Positions 45,319 to 57,694 are shown, counted from the first letter of the stretch. The stretch: DNA of 64,000 nt from Epiperipatus broadwayi (GCA_028023455.1 JAQFVV010000205.1:1035353-1099352), one strand, 5' to 3'. Made by a program: numbers and translations. Notes: generated from the letters alone by a model not told the origin.

Positions 45319-46116
45319 CAGTGATTCCCAACCTTTTCACACTTGTGTACCCTTTTTAAATAAATTTCTATAAATTGTACCCCTTGGTTTTAAAATGGTA
45401 GTCGTTTTTTAAACACTGTTACTTTGGTTCCATGCTCATCTTAATGTAAAATATTAGAAATTATTTAATGAGTTGGGAAAGAAAATTACAACACTAAAAT
45501 TACAAACTACAAATTTAATTTTACAATATCTGTAACAAAGAAATAAGTGTGCTTTATATTAAATATTGATAATCAAATATTTAGCAAACTCTTAAATTGA
45601 TTATATTTATGCTATCAGAAAAGTCTGTAATGATTGTTACATCGCAAGTGGAAATATTGTTAATGACATTGTTGAGATCACTTTGATGAACTTAGTTTTT
45701 TAAAATCAGGCTCAAAGAATATAAGATACAATTTTAAATCTGTATGCCCTCACCAATCATCATTCATGATGTGAACTAGGGAAGCACTGTAAAATTCAAA
45801 GCAAATGGGCATCAGTCTATAATCAAGTGTGCACATGACCAGCCATTAATAATAAATTAGGCCTCCATATTGTTTATATTTTTAATGGAGATCCTATGAA
45901 CATTCCCTGTTCATTTCAAGGCAAATGTTATAGCATCTATCTTGCTTTGGAAATGTTGGATGTTTCTTTTCTTATTTCATTCTGCAGTTCCTCTAACTTT
46001 CATGAATTTGAATTGTAAACTTTGCTTTTTTTCTGCTGTTACTGATTATTTTCCACTTACTGCTGAATGACCTAGCATGTATCTCCAGGGATACATGTGC
46101 CACCAACTGGAAACTG
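45319..46116. mobile_element. Probable diverged hAT element
   Basis: The left end CAGTGATTCCCAACC with GTGTACC and ACCCCTTGG subterminal blocks, and the right end ATACATGTGCCACCAACTGG, follow the hAT pattern seen at 22474 and 42179. The right terminus is degenerate and no 8-bp duplication was found. No open transposase remains. Confidence 0.5.
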
Positions 46117-46400
46117 TTATTGTAGCCTATTTTGATAAAAATTGTTTAATATATTATTTCAATCCTCATCATTCTTATTAAAAAATCTAAACCCAAAAAC
46201 CTCTATTTTTTTTAGCTCCCTTTACATTTGTTTTTGAACCACTATAAAATCACACATCATCATTTCTTATGTTTACAAAATCTGTTAAAGTATTCACAAA
46301 TTTCTCCTTACAATATTGCTACCTAGTGCAATCCATAATAAACAATGATTGTGAGAAGATTTGTGCATTAAAATCCCTATCTAGTGCCTATCAGTCAATA

Positions 46401-46442
46401 TCCCCAGACTAGTTTCTAGCCTGTGGCTTTCATCAATGAGAA
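46401..46442 (-). ncRNA. Hammerhead-ribozyme-like motif B4 left
   Basis: Stem I TTCTCA/TGGGGA pairs at six positions. Core TTGATGA (46436-46430) has one change (C3 to U). Stem II AGCC-ACA-GGCT is four pairs. GAAA is at 46416-46413 and C17 at 46407. Confidence 0.6.
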
Positions 46443-46524
46443 GTCTTGGATCTAAGAGCACTGTATCTGCTGAAGGTATACATTGGGGCCAAAGATCTAA
46501 GTACTGTGCTTTCAGATATAAGGC

Positions 46525-46566
46525 TTCTCACTAATGAAAACCACAAGCTAGTAACTAGTCTGTTGA
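46525..46566 (+). ncRNA. Decayed hammerhead-like motif B4 right
   Basis: Core CTAATGA (46531-46537) and GTAA in place of GAAA (46551-46554) show two core changes. It is the mirror copy of 46401-46442. Confidence 0.5.
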
Positions 46567-46992
46567 TATTGGATGAGTAAGCAATAGATAAACATTTTGA
46601 TGCACAAACCTTATAACATCCATTGATTACTATAGCTTGTACTAGGTGGCACTGCAGTGTAGAGAAATTTACATTGATGTTTTTGTCACTCTATACATTT
46701 TTTCTGAATTTTTTTTTTTTTTTGACATTTTATAAACCAATAACAAATTCAATACTCTTTTTCTTATTTTAATATAAATCACAAATATAGTCCAAATCAA
46801 GCCTTTTAGCCAAACTCTTGTTTTTCATACCAATTCTCTTCTGTATTACCACAAATCTTTTCATATTTTATTTATTTTTAATATTTATAAAGATTTTTTA
46901 AATTCACATTTCATTTTTTAAACTGCTCTTTTTTTTTCAAACCAACCTATCATCTTTGTCTTATCTCTCACTATTATATACAAATACATTCT

Positions 46993-47725
46993 GGCGGGTG
47001 AGTGCTTGAAGATTTATATTTAAGAAATATCTCATTATCAGATGCTTGACTTCTGCTTTAATAATTTCAAAATTGTCAGCACTTTATAATTATAGATTTA
47101 CATTTATAAGTCATATAAGTCTAATCATAGGTGATTAAAAATGAGACGCTGTCGTTCTCCTGTGACAGATTAACTAAATTTGTACAATTCAATATTTGAT
47201 TATAACATTAGGCACACAATAGACTCTAGTCCTGATTTAAGCATGGTTAGTGAGAGTTAGTGTATATTCAAATATGCTCTAAACTTAAGTGATTCACTTA
47301 AGTTTTTTTAAACTCTTACTGGCAGGCAAGTGTGCAGAGATTTATAATATTTAAGAAATAGCACATTATTGGAGATTGACTTTCTTCACTTTAATAATTT
47401 CAAAATTATTTATAAGTAGTATAAGTCTAATTGTGGATGGTTAAAATGAGACACCGTCTTTCTCCCATGATAGTTTAACTAAATTTGTACAATTCAATAT
47501 TTGATTATAACATCAAGCACACAAATAGACTAAAGCCCTGATTTAAGCATGGTCAGTGAGAGTTAGAGTATATACAAATACACTCTAAACTTAGGTGATT
47601 CACTTAAGTTTTTTAAATTCTTACTGGTGGGTGAGTTTGTAGAGATTTATAATATTTAAGAAATAGTGCATTATCGGAGGTTGACTTCCACTTTAATAAT
47701 TTTCATAACTGTTATATAAAAAATG
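46993..47725. repeat. Tandem repeat of about 300-330 bp (2.3 units)
   Basis: Units start at 46993, 47322 and 47622, each with a GG(C/T)(G/A)GG(T/C)(G/A)AGT head, AGATTTATAATATTTAAGAAAT and an ACTTAAGTGATTCACTTAAG palindrome. No coding and no ribozyme core found. Confidence 0.85.
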
Positions 47726-48295
47726 TGCTCAACTTTCAGCATTTCTGTTCTGCTTTTAGCTATTAATCGCTACTCTATTTTCCAATTATCTATATAATTT
47801 CTTTTCTTATTTTACAGAGCATTCAATTAGCTTTCACCAGAAGTTTTGATTCGGGTCCAATCAACTTTGTACTAAACTATATAACACATTAAAGCATTGA
47901 TAATCATAAGTCAGGGGTTTTTTCCTCATAATATTTTGCAGTTCTTATTCTTTTTGGCATTTCTAAATGAGATATTTCACGAGTTTTATTAAATTTCATA
48001 AAACTCCTAACTTTATGTTTAAAAAACATTTTATTGCATAAATACTGCACCATATCAAAGTGATAAATGAAATATATGTATTTTTAACTTAACCTGAAGA
48101 AGTATATTAAAAAATTGTTAATACTCAGGTTAATCTCCCTTTTTCTTATCCTATTTATAATTGGTTTGCTTAAAGGTTTCAAATATTAGCTAAGTAAAGA
48201 TTTATTCCATATATGTGCTTTCGGCTGGTGAATCCAGATTCATAGTGCTCATGGAGTGCTGTAGCATTTAAATGCACAATGCTAACTTATTTAAA

Positions 48296-48523
48296 TTAGG
48301 AATTTAAATATTTGATTTGTTGAAGATTCTCTTTTTTATTAAGGACCTGGTTGTTATTAACAATAAACCATGACACTTTCACGTTTTGTTTTCTATGATC
48401 TTGCTCCATGCAAACAATTTTAACATTTATTGGATCGAAAAGGTGGCTAGATTTTTGCTTGTGTTCCAAGAAAATGGATTTATATTCTGTGTATAGGCTA
48501 AAAATAACACAATATAAATTCAT
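48296..48523 (-). pseudogene. Penelope-like GIY-YIG endonuclease C-terminal fragment (minus)
   Basis: A 75-codon frame contains HLFDPINVKIVCMEQDHRKQ and NVKVSWFIVNNNQVLNKKE, aligning with the 9249-9594 fragments and with the known Penelope-like C-terminus (acidic residue, basic pair, then a hydrophobic helix and an N-rich tail). The catalytic GIY-YIG motif itself is upstream and missing. No host function is expected. Confidence 0.62.
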
Positions 48524-48539
48524 TTTTTTTGAAGCATAA

Positions 48540-48680
48540 GCATTTTATATCCAATAAATGTCAAAATTGTTTACATGGAGCGAGACAATAGAAAATATAA
48601 AGTGAAAGAGGTATTGTTTATTGCTAATAACAACCAGATCATTAACTAAAAAGGGAATTGTGCCCAACTGTCCAACAAAT
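48540..48680 (+). pseudogene. Penelope-like GIY-YIG endonuclease C-terminal fragment (plus)
   Basis: Mirror copy of 48296-48523: the plus strand reads YPINVKIVYMERDNRKYKVK then EVLFIANNNQIIN, followed by a stop where the other copy has Lys. It starts at the palindrome centre with no upstream domain, so it is a truncated relic. Confidence 0.6.
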
Positions 48681-49539
48681 GAAATATTTAAATTACTAAT
48701 TTAAAAAAATTAATATCGTACAGTTAAATGCTATAGCATACCTGACCACTCCATGAATGATATGAACCTAGTTTCACCTGCCGAAAGCACACTCATCTAC
48801 AGTTAACAAAATTAACATACAGAGTAAACCTTTACTTAGCTAATATTTAAAATATTTAAGCAATCCAATTTAAAAAGTTGTTAAGTACATTGGACTTGCC
48901 AGTAACATCAAAATATAGTTTAATCACTTAAGACTCAATCTCAAATCAAAATCCCTATTTTGGATGTTGAATCAAGAATCTGCAATTGAAAAATTACAGC
49001 ATATTAATTTAATTATTATGAGATTTCAAATAAAATTCATTTTCTACACCTAGCAATAAAGCCATATGAATTTGATCTTCATAATTGTAACTAAAATCTC
49101 ATCAGCAGATTCCGACAACCCTTGGACATTATGCCCATTTGTTTCATAAGTGAAATTCATCAGCTATTGATTTTTGCAAATTTGGGCAAATGTAAATCAT
49201 TATTTACATAATTAAGGATTGTCAAATGTATGGCTATAATGACAGATTTGAACAAAGCCACAATGATTCTATCTCCTGATTGGAATTATTGCATGTTTCT
49301 TTATGATATCTTGTTAATAGTTAAAGCTGTCCAAATCTATATACTAAATAAATATATATTTATAAGCTATCTTGCCACATTTTCTTCTGTTATTTATAAA
49401 GTTCAATTAAGTTACTGTTGAAAAATAAATGTGTAAATGAGTATCAGTAATGTTTTAAACTGGTCAGAAATTATTACAACTAATTAACTTCTGATATATC
49501 ACATGATCACCATTTTTTATGCTTGCTCATAACTGTTAT

Positions 49540-49730
49540 CCTAAGATCTAGGGTGCATTGCTGTCAAATCCAAGGCTCCTCACTGATGAAAGCCACAAGC
49601 TAGAAACCAGTCTGGGTATATTGGATGAGTAGGCACTAGATAGGGATTTTATGCATTAGCCTTCTGGCATCCATTGATTACTCTGGGTTGCACTGAGTGG
49701 CACTACTGTATGGAGAGTTTTGCTTGTTTT
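49540..49730 (+). mobile_element. Family B element, copy B5 (single arm)
   Basis: Plus-sense unit, closest to the family consensus: ribozyme-like motif, GGATGAGTAGGCACTAGATA, GCATCCATTGATTACTC and GCACTGAGTGGCACTACTG. Confidence 0.78.
49577..49618 (+). ncRNA. Hammerhead-ribozyme-like motif B5
   Basis: Stem I TCCTCA/TGGGTA (one mismatch), core CTGATGA (49583-49589), stem II AGC-CACAA-GCT, GAAA (49603-49606), C-G stem III, UC ending at 49612. All core bases are intact; the first stem II pair is A-A. Confidence 0.65.
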
Positions 49731-49999
49731 AATAATTTCTGATATAGACTTAATCTTTATTAAAAAGATATAATGATTTTTATCCTAATAAACAGTGGCT
49801 GGTATTCATTTGCATATTTGTTAAGTGTTGATAATAGTTACATAAGTTTGGTCTAAAAATATAGCAGATTTGTGAAAAAGTATGGAATGTTAGCAAAGGA
49901 CACTTGGAAGTAACGAGATGACCTGATTCTAAATGAGGAGACTAGTTCAGGTGAATATTTACATATTTCAGTGTCTGCATCCTATGTTTGAGAGTGTAA

Positions 50000-50090
50000 A
50001 AAAAAAAAGTCTTTATTGCTCCAGAGTGCTTTCAGAATCGATCCTGGGACGCTCTAATAACCGTACCAAACCGCGCATAGCCTTATAAAA
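50000..50090 (-). mobile_element. Family E tRNA-derived SINE (minus)
   Basis: The minus strand reads GGTTTGGTACGGTTATTAGA (A-box region, from 50077) and GGATCGATTCTG (B box), ending in GAGCAATAAAGAC. Confidence 0.65.
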
Positions 50091-50865
50091 TGATAATATA
50101 AAAAATATGTAAATGACGTAATGTGTTCATTTTTATAATTTTGCTATCTAATCTATTATTCTTGAAAATTTGCATTCATTATATATTTCAAAGAAAATCA
50201 CTCAACTATTATATTAAGTAGATTAAAATGTTAAGAGGAAATGTTTTTCTATCCGATTTATTACATTTGATCCTAGATTACATAATGATCTAAAACAGGT
50301 AAACTAAAACACCTGTATTAATAATTCTTCTCCAGGGAATTGTTTGAAGGTCATGATGAAAAAGAAAAAAAAAAGTTAGAAGAGTAAATGTATTTTATTT
50401 TGAAATTGCGATTAAACGTCCTTCATTTCTTATTTACACGTTATTTTTCTATAGTTATCCAATTAATTATGCTCTTTATTGCCAATATATTAAAACGTCT
50501 TTATTAAATGATTAATATATCCTATATACATACACACAATTATGTCATATCCAAGTCATATCTCAAATCACGCTTAAATATATATAACAAAATTGGTTAA
50601 ACAAATTCAAGCTTGTAAATGAATAAATATTTAGCCATCCGTATTAATTTGCACGGTGAAAGCCAACAACTATTTCTTTCTCTTTTCCCCATATGTATTT
50701 CTCCTAAACAAAGCTCCTGTCAGGTGACTTTGGAAAATACCATGTTTTCTCTTTCTTATATATCGATGCGGTGACTCTGAATATTTAAATTACAAATAAA
50801 AACTTATGAAAAAAACATACTTATATGCACGTTGCAGTCCATCACATACTATTCATAATTTATAA

Positions 50866-51185
50866 TATCATCATCATCGTTTTCAACTATTATCGATCAT
50901 TGCAGGATTAAGGTTCCTCCAAATTCAATCAATCTTCCCCGATCTCTAACATCTCTTCACATTACTCCAGCATACTTTCTTATTTCAACCATACATCCAT
51001 CTCCTACCTGGTCTCTTTCTAGCTCTTGGAATCCAATTTAAGATTTCAACTGTCCATGTATCATCATCTCTTCTAGCAATATGTCCAATCCAACTCCTCT
51101 CTTACTTCTTTTAATGATGTCAGTAACACCTGTTTGTTTTCTCACCCATGTATTTTGTTTTCTATCTCATCTAGTTACGTCTAAC
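50866..51185 (-). pseudogene. RTE-like LINE 3' end (minus)
   Basis: Complement of the RTE tail seen at 5955-6275. The minus strand has the VTDIIKRSKRGVGLDILLEE region (about 51125-51066), then a RWMVEIRKYAGVM equivalent (about 51000-50960) and an REIGED/LNLEEP segment. It ends at an ATGATGATATTA tail (50880-50866). Frameshifts are present. Confidence 0.72.
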
Positions 51186-51594
51186 TTGAAATGTATATGT
51201 AAATATATATATTTCAAAAGCTTTAATATTGTTTCTATCTCTTAAATACGGTACACATTTCTAATTTAATTAAATATTAAAAATCACTATGTCATTTTAT
51301 AATGGGGCTGATCAACTTCCCATTCTAGGATGAAATGATTGTCGGGGTCATTGTTAGGAAGTTTAGCTATTTATTTATTTACACCGATAACAACCTTCTT
51401 TTATTAGTATTTACACCAGTACGCTTAACATATTTCCTGATAATTAGTCTTCTCTTTTATTAGCATTATTAGAAAATATTTTTTTTTAAAAAAAAAAAAA
51501 AGTTTATAATATAAACATTTATTGTATTAACAACTAAAGTATGAATTTTTTCTACAGTACAGGCTTTTTTATGCCTGCACTTCTATATGTAATA

Positions 51595-51660
51595 TATAGG
51601 GATTTGAACTCAGACTTTCACACGACCCTCAACCATCCATGCTATATCTATTTGTAAAAA
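51595..51660 (-). repeat. Family A fragment (tRNA-like part)
   Basis: GGGATTTGAACTCAGACTTT on the plus strand is the complement of the B-box region found at 23265 and 33483. Confidence 0.5.
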
Positions 51661-51849
51661 TGTTTTGAATTATATATACATTTCTATTTTAATTTTGGAA
51701 AGTACAGTTATAGAATTATATAATTAGATTTTCTATAGCAAATACCTTAAAAATTAGGTCTAAAATTTATTTTTAAGCGCACTCAAAAAAAAAAAAAATT
51801 TTTCCCCAAAAGATTGTTTATAATATCATAACATATATTTTGTTGTGTA

Positions 51850-52144
51850 TAAAGCTTTTATTTTTATATAATTTGATTTAAAATATTATTATTATTTAAT
51901 TCAATATATTTATAATTTAACTAATGTTCATTTTATATCATTTGTATAATCTCCAAAATCCACTTCATGTGCTGAGATTATAAGTCAGTTAAATCGTTAA
52001 ATTCGCGGAAATAGAATTATCTCGATTCCATTAAGTAAATTTTGGAGATTATATAAATGCTATAAAATGATCATTAGTTAAATAATATATTGAATTAAAT
52101 AATAATAATATTTTGAATCAAAATATATAAAAATAAAAGCTTTA
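51850..52144. mobile_element. Palindromic MITE-like element
   Basis: Arms of about 110 bp (ends TAAAGCTTTTATTTTTATAT and complement) enclose a less AT-rich centre with a TTCGCGGAAATAG stretch (52001-52014). No coding. Confidence 0.8.
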
Positions 52145-52149
52145 TACTA

Positions 52150-53320
52150 ATAAAATACACATTGTAATATAGCAAACATTTTTTAATTTTTTTTTTTAAA
52201 ACGTATGTATGATTAGTTGATTTGTTTGAGAGAAAGATTATATATATATCTAAAGCCTAGCTGCCGACATGAACCCTTGTTAGTCACTTTTTTTAAAAAA
52301 AAAATCTCTGTAAATTTATTTTATTTAAAATTTATTGTTGTAGTCTTTTTTTTTTTGTAGTTTTGAATTTATAATACATTTATTGCTACTTTTTAAAGTT
52401 AGTATGTATTTATTTATAATCGATTTATTGATATTTTTTAATATTAACAAGTAAAACATATTTATTAGAGATACTGAATAACTATGCCACTGAAAATATA
52501 TACTGTAATTAAAACATGGCTTCCAACTTTGGTGTGCGATATAAGTATCTTTGCTTCTTGTTGTTGTGTATCCAATATTGGAAAGTTTTTTCACCACAGC
52601 AGTCAGAGGTGTGAAGGTGAAATAAGCAGAGATATTTAGGGCAATTTATTTTGAATTGACTAATTATTTATACTTACAGAACAGTATATAATTAAATAAG
52701 ATTTTTACCTTTTGACATATGTACTGTACTAATTTGTATAAGATCAACGATGCTGTGTTGAGTACAGGAAAACTCTTAAACACAAACATAAGATAGAGAC
52801 TTTACAAAGATAAAATCAGCCATTTTAACCTAAATTTTGATTTATATAGGCCAATCTGAAGTGTCTTGGTTTGAGAGAGTGAGGATGATATTCCGTTCTC
52901 TTTTGCATCCATTAGTTTCTTTTATATATTAATATATGTGAAATCTTTCAATTTACTACAGTATATAATAACAATGTGCATCTCTGTATGCTATTAAATA
53001 TAAATGTTATATAGCATTGGATTATTATTTTGAAGAATATTTATCACATCGCATTAACTGTGATTAAAATTATAGGTGAACTTAAATAGGTTAATATTAA
53101 GAGGAGTATAAAATGGATTCCATACCACCAAAACTTTTTATAAAAATAAAAAACTAAGAGCATTAATATAAATGGAAATTATTTAAATCATCTAGATTTT
53201 TCAAATAAGTTTTTGCAAATAATGCTTCAGAGTTTCAGGAAATAAGGTAAGAAATTAACAGATGAAAGTAAAAAAAATAGCACTTAAACTGAAGATAAAT
53301 ACTCTGTCAGAAGATAATAA
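52150..53320. other. AT-rich stretch without recognisable gene
   Basis: A 90-codon frame on the minus strand (52325-52597) lacks any recognisable motif and lies in low-complexity DNA. Confidence 0.5.
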
Positions 53321-53324
53321 AAAG

Positions 53325-53850
53325 TGATAAACCTGAATTAGAAATTAAGAATACAAATGTCTTGGTCAAATTACTAATACTGATGGAAATGTATTGGATG
53401 CAATTATTCATAGAATTAAACCTGGATGAATTTTGTTTTATAGTACTGTCTTGTAAATCTGAGACTTGGAGACTTAACAGAAAAACAACACAGAAGCTTT
53501 AGATCATTCAATAAAGTATAGAGGATGTAAATTGAAGGACTAACAAGAAGAGATCAAAATTGAAGTAGATGAGTGAGAGAACAATCAGATATCACTGATA
53601 TTATCAAAAGATTTAAAAAGTTAAAAACTGATCTGGTTGTATTGCTGGATGAAATAATATTAGATGGGCAGCTGAAGTTTTAAATTAGATCCCAATGAAA
53701 TTTTAAAAGACCTAGAAAAAAGCCATAAGTTAGATGGGTGAAATGAGAAAGTTGGCTTGCTGTGGAGAAGAGAGGTTAGGGATTAAAGAAAATTAAACTT
53801 GGAGATGTCTTTATCCTGCAGTGGACTTAGAATGGTTGAAAATGATGATG
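53325..53850 (+). pseudogene. RTE-like LINE 3' relic, longest copy
   Basis: Begins with KCLGQITNTDGNVLDAIIHR (about 53348-53410), the YLG-x-(I/L) region after the catalytic domain. It continues through RIKPG, a damaged CETW block (about 53455-53480), an INDIIKRF equivalent (about 53595-53625) and WRREVRD (about 53765-53785), and ends with LQWT-like sequence and GATGATGATG (53840-53851). Many stops and internal deletions. Confidence 0.7.
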
Positions 53851-54410
53851 ATGTTCTCAGAAACTTATGTCCATTCCATATACTCTCGTTATTTTTTAAA
53901 CATTTAAACACCTTCATCGTAAATGAATATTATGTTACATATCCATATCTTTATCGCAGGATAGAAAACTTTCTGATTTTCATTTCTAAGTTTAATGCTC
54001 AAAATATACTAGATATTTTTTCCCCAAAAGTATCACAATTTCTATTGATATATTAATTGATTTTTAAGTGCAGTTCTATGTATACATCTAGTTTGCGTTC
54101 ATTATTCTTTTTTTTCCATATGTATACATACATTGTGACAAAATAAAGTGATCTTCAATTTTAAAAGGCAGTAAATTATAATGTAAGGCAGTAACTAGAG
54201 TAGAAAGCCAATGGACATTAAAAATTCCAGGTTTGAACTTATGATGTTTTTAGATGATAGCTTTTTTGTGGCCTCCACATTTGCAAGTGTCTTTTAAATA
54301 ATGACAAAAATGTTTGCAGAAATTGAAAGAACTCTAAAATATTAAGTACAGTGTAACTGAACTTTGTGATTGGTTCAAAATTAGAGCATAATGTGAATTA
54401 TATCCTATAT

Positions 54411-54514
54411 ATATATATTTTCAGGTGTCATAGCATCGGCCAGGATGCGAACCCGCAACCCAGACAACTGCTTGAAAGGCAGTCGCGCTGACCTCTTGAC
54501 CACCAATGCAAGAC
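54411..54514 (-). mobile_element. SINE family G, copy G3, with 15-bp target duplication
   Basis: Minus strand: acceptor-like pairing GCATTGG/CCGATGC, anticodon-like arm ACTGC-CTTTCAA-GCAGT and B box GGGTTCGCATCC. It is the most tRNA-like copy. AATTATATCCTATAT flanks both sides (54396-54410 and 54515-54529). Confidence 0.85.
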
Positions 54515-54974
54515 AATTATATCCTATATTTATTCATAAGTTGAGAGATATTTGTTAAAATATTTTTTAGTTTATAAATTATCTCTGAAGTTTACTTTAT
54601 TCAATTTTATTTTTTAATATTCAAAGTTTATAGTATGTTTTAAATTTGTGGTAGCAAATTATTATTTTTTAATTTTAGTAAACCATTACAGTTGTTTACA
54701 TATTATCCAGCATTTAATTTGAGACAAATTGTAGAGACCATGTTGTATGTATTGTTCAAAGAAAGAAATATTTAATAGATCTAAAGAACAATGAATACTA
54801 AAGCAGAAAGCTTAAAGTTTAAAGACTTTAACATAGGATAGACTCTTAAATAAGTAATGATAAATTTGGAATGACTGTATAAATTCTGAAGGAAAGTGCA
54901 AAACATCAAAACAATTAGAAAGGCTATTGTCTAATGAACTGGGTCCCTCAAAATAAGTTGTTTAACTAGGTTTA

Positions 54975-56625
54975 TATATCTTTAATACTACTGGAGCAGA
55001 CTGGCCTTTTAAGCAGAGAGGAGAATACCATCAATAGTTATGCATCAATGATACTCATGGTCAGATAAAGTTATGCAAAGCATAAAACAATCACATTTCC
55101 AGACCATGGCCCACTTTGACTGCTGTAATCAAACCTCTGCTATCGAAAGCATTTTATTTATTATGAGGATCAGGTGCCAGTCAATGATAGGTTATATAGT
55201 CAGCATGCTTCAGATGGCAGGCATGCAGTCCAGCACTTGATATATTCCATGACTAGCTCACACTGTCTCAGGGGTCAAGCACATTTACTTCACACATAAA
55301 TATAACTGTACTCTTAAATTAACAGTGGCCCAGTGATTAGAGAGAGAGAGAGAATAGACCAAAATAATAACTAAGCAAACCTTAATATTTATTTATGCAC
55401 ACATATGATACAATGTAATATTTTACCTAAAAAATATAAATGATTACTTTCAGGCTAAAATTATGATAATCTTTCATTAATTAAAGTTCATTTAAAATAA
55501 GTATAAAGTCTCTATAGACAAGTATCAAAATATCTTTATCTAGGTTTTCATTATTGTTAGTTTCCAACTGGTTGGCTTTTTGATTCTCCATCGATGGCTT
55601 CCTGGCTTTCCTTCCAGGTTTCTGTCAAACAATGAAAGAGAGAGAGGGTATGAGTATGCAGAAGTGTCTATTTATGGGAATTGGTTTCAGGTGGGCTTCA
55701 TTTGATTGGCAGAGGCCTTTGTGCCTAAACCCCATTGAACACTTCTAAAATGATCTAGAACATATTTTGCTAGATCCATAGCTTTTGCATTGATGTTGAC
55801 TGCAGCAGTCATTGATTGTACTGCATTTACAGTTTCTGAATATCTGGATCTCTGGAGCAATGAATAATGTGCCAGCATAAAATGAAGACCAGACTGAATT
55901 ACATATTGAAAACTAGCCTAATTTGATTACAAAATGAAGGCTGGAACTATTCAATCACAAAATGCAGACCAGACTTTAATTACAGATTGAAGAACAGACT
56001 TGAGAGCAGAATGATCTAACAAATTGCAGACCTGACTAAAGGTCAATAGGCCATAGTGACTTTATATACTTTTTCTCTCATTGTTTTAATTTCTTATCAT
56101 AGTTTTTTAAATTTTGATCTTAACTTGAAATCTGTTTTCTAATTAATTATTTTTACATTTGCTTTAATCTAATCTTTTGCTTAAATTAATCTACTATCTC
56201 ATTGATAGTTTACATATTTTTTAATTAATACACTTTAAATATCATTATCAATCAGAAACCTTATAAACTAATTACTTTTTCAAAAGTTTTTCTTTTACAA
56301 ATAAATTTTGATTATAATTTACCACTAATGTTTATTCTTACTTTATAAAGTAAAGAGAGCTTTCATTAAAAAAAAGAGAAAAAGAAAAGAATTTTAAATC
56401 ATTTTCTAATTCTATTTTAGATTTCTCCCCCAACTGCTTTTTAACAAATGGTTTTATTGTATTTTAAGAGCAAAATATATGCAATCTTTTTATTTTACAA
56501 AATTGTGTTTTAAAAATCTCAAAACAAAAGAAAACTACTCTAAAACATATACTTTCTATTTTCATTTTTATTAATAATATAATTATTTATTTTTAAATTA
56601 TAATTATGTAACACTAGTATATATG
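54975..56625. repeat. Duplicated block R, copy 1 (about 1.6 kb)
   Basis: Collinear with 59265-61275. Shared landmarks are TATGCAAAGCATAA (55072), CCATGGCCCAC (55104), an AGAGAGAGAGAATAG run (55345) and the end GTAACACTAGTATATAT (56610). The 63-codon minus-strand frame at 55687-55878 is partly conserved in copy 2 but shifted, so coding is unlikely. A transposon of unknown class is possible. Confidence 0.8.
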
Positions 56626-56767
56626 TTTGTTTCATAACATATCTCTCACTAGTGTTACATCACACACACACCCCTAACTGAGAGGTAAAATGCATCAATT
56701 TGACCCACTTAGCTCTGACATTTTTATTTTAAACTTTTCAATTTGATTTTTTTCTTTTTTTATTTCT

Positions 56768-57460
56768 AAATGAGATATTTATTTTATATAGTATGATGTT
56801 TATGAATTGTAATAAACTAATGATTAGCTTTTCAAGCTAATGCACATGTGCTTTATGAATCTTAATAATAAATGAATACTCTCATTTTCAACACAAGATA
56901 AAGTCTTTATGTAAGAATAGAATGAATCCACTTATTATTTCAACCCAAATACTTGAGTATGGGCAAATCTTAAGTACTGGAAATGAGAGTATGAAGATAT
57001 TAACCAATCACTTTAAATTACTTTTACTATGAATGAATGATGCCTGCGAAATTTACTAGAATTTACAATTCATCATTTTTAAATGAAATTAAACATATGT
57101 AAATGAGATATTTATTTTATATAGCATGATGTTTATGAATTGTAATAAACTAATGATCAGCTTTTCAAGCTAATGCATATGCATTTTATGAATCTTAATA
57201 AATGAATACTCTCATTTTCAGCATGAAATAAAGTCTTTGTGAAAGAATAGAATGAATCCACCTATTCTTTCAACCCAAATGCTTAAGTATGGGCAAATCT
57301 TAAGTACTGGAAATGAGAGTGTGAAGATATTAACCAATGACTTTAAATTTTTTTTATTATGTCTGAATGAATGACACTTGTGAAAATAAAAGTATTCATT
57401 TATTATTAAGATTTGTAAAGTGCATGTGCATTTGCTTGAAAAGCTGATCGTTAGTTTATT
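56768..57460. repeat. Direct repeat (about 330-bp period) plus inverted remnant
   Basis: 56768-57020 recurs at 57097-57350 (shared GAGATATTTATTTTATATAG and GCTTTTCAAGCTAATGCA). 57370-57460 is an inverted partial copy. Confidence 0.85.
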
Positions 57461-57694
57461 TATTTATGTAATATTTTTCTATCAAATAAGTGTCCAATTG
57501 CATAAAAATTAACAAAAATTACAGGTGACCTTTTTTATACTGCTCTATCTCACTAGACTCTAATATACATTGACTTCCAATGATTATATCATATGTGATA
57601 ACCATAAAGAACAACATGTATCTTTCCGATGAGTACAAAGAAGGTAAATGCTGCAAATGGCAGGACATATCTGGCTTATATCTGATTTACACAA

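Larger units (their letters stand above)
46315..46670. mobile_element. Family B element, copy B4 (complete inverted dimer)
   Basis: Left arm (46315-46470, minus sense) and right arm (46490-46670, plus sense) both carry a ribozyme-like motif. The arms meet at their 5' sides, so both transcripts would point outward. It is the clearest example of the dimer layout. Confidence 0.8.
48172..48885. mobile_element. Second palindromic Penelope-like fragment pair
   Basis: Arms 48172-48530 (minus sense) and 48535-48885 (plus sense) are inverted copies. Both code for the same GIY-YIG-region end and both carry a GTGCTTTCGGC block in the 3' part (48217 and complement at 48785). The layout matches 8973-10521: joined at 5' ends, 3' ends outward. 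Confidence 0.68.
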
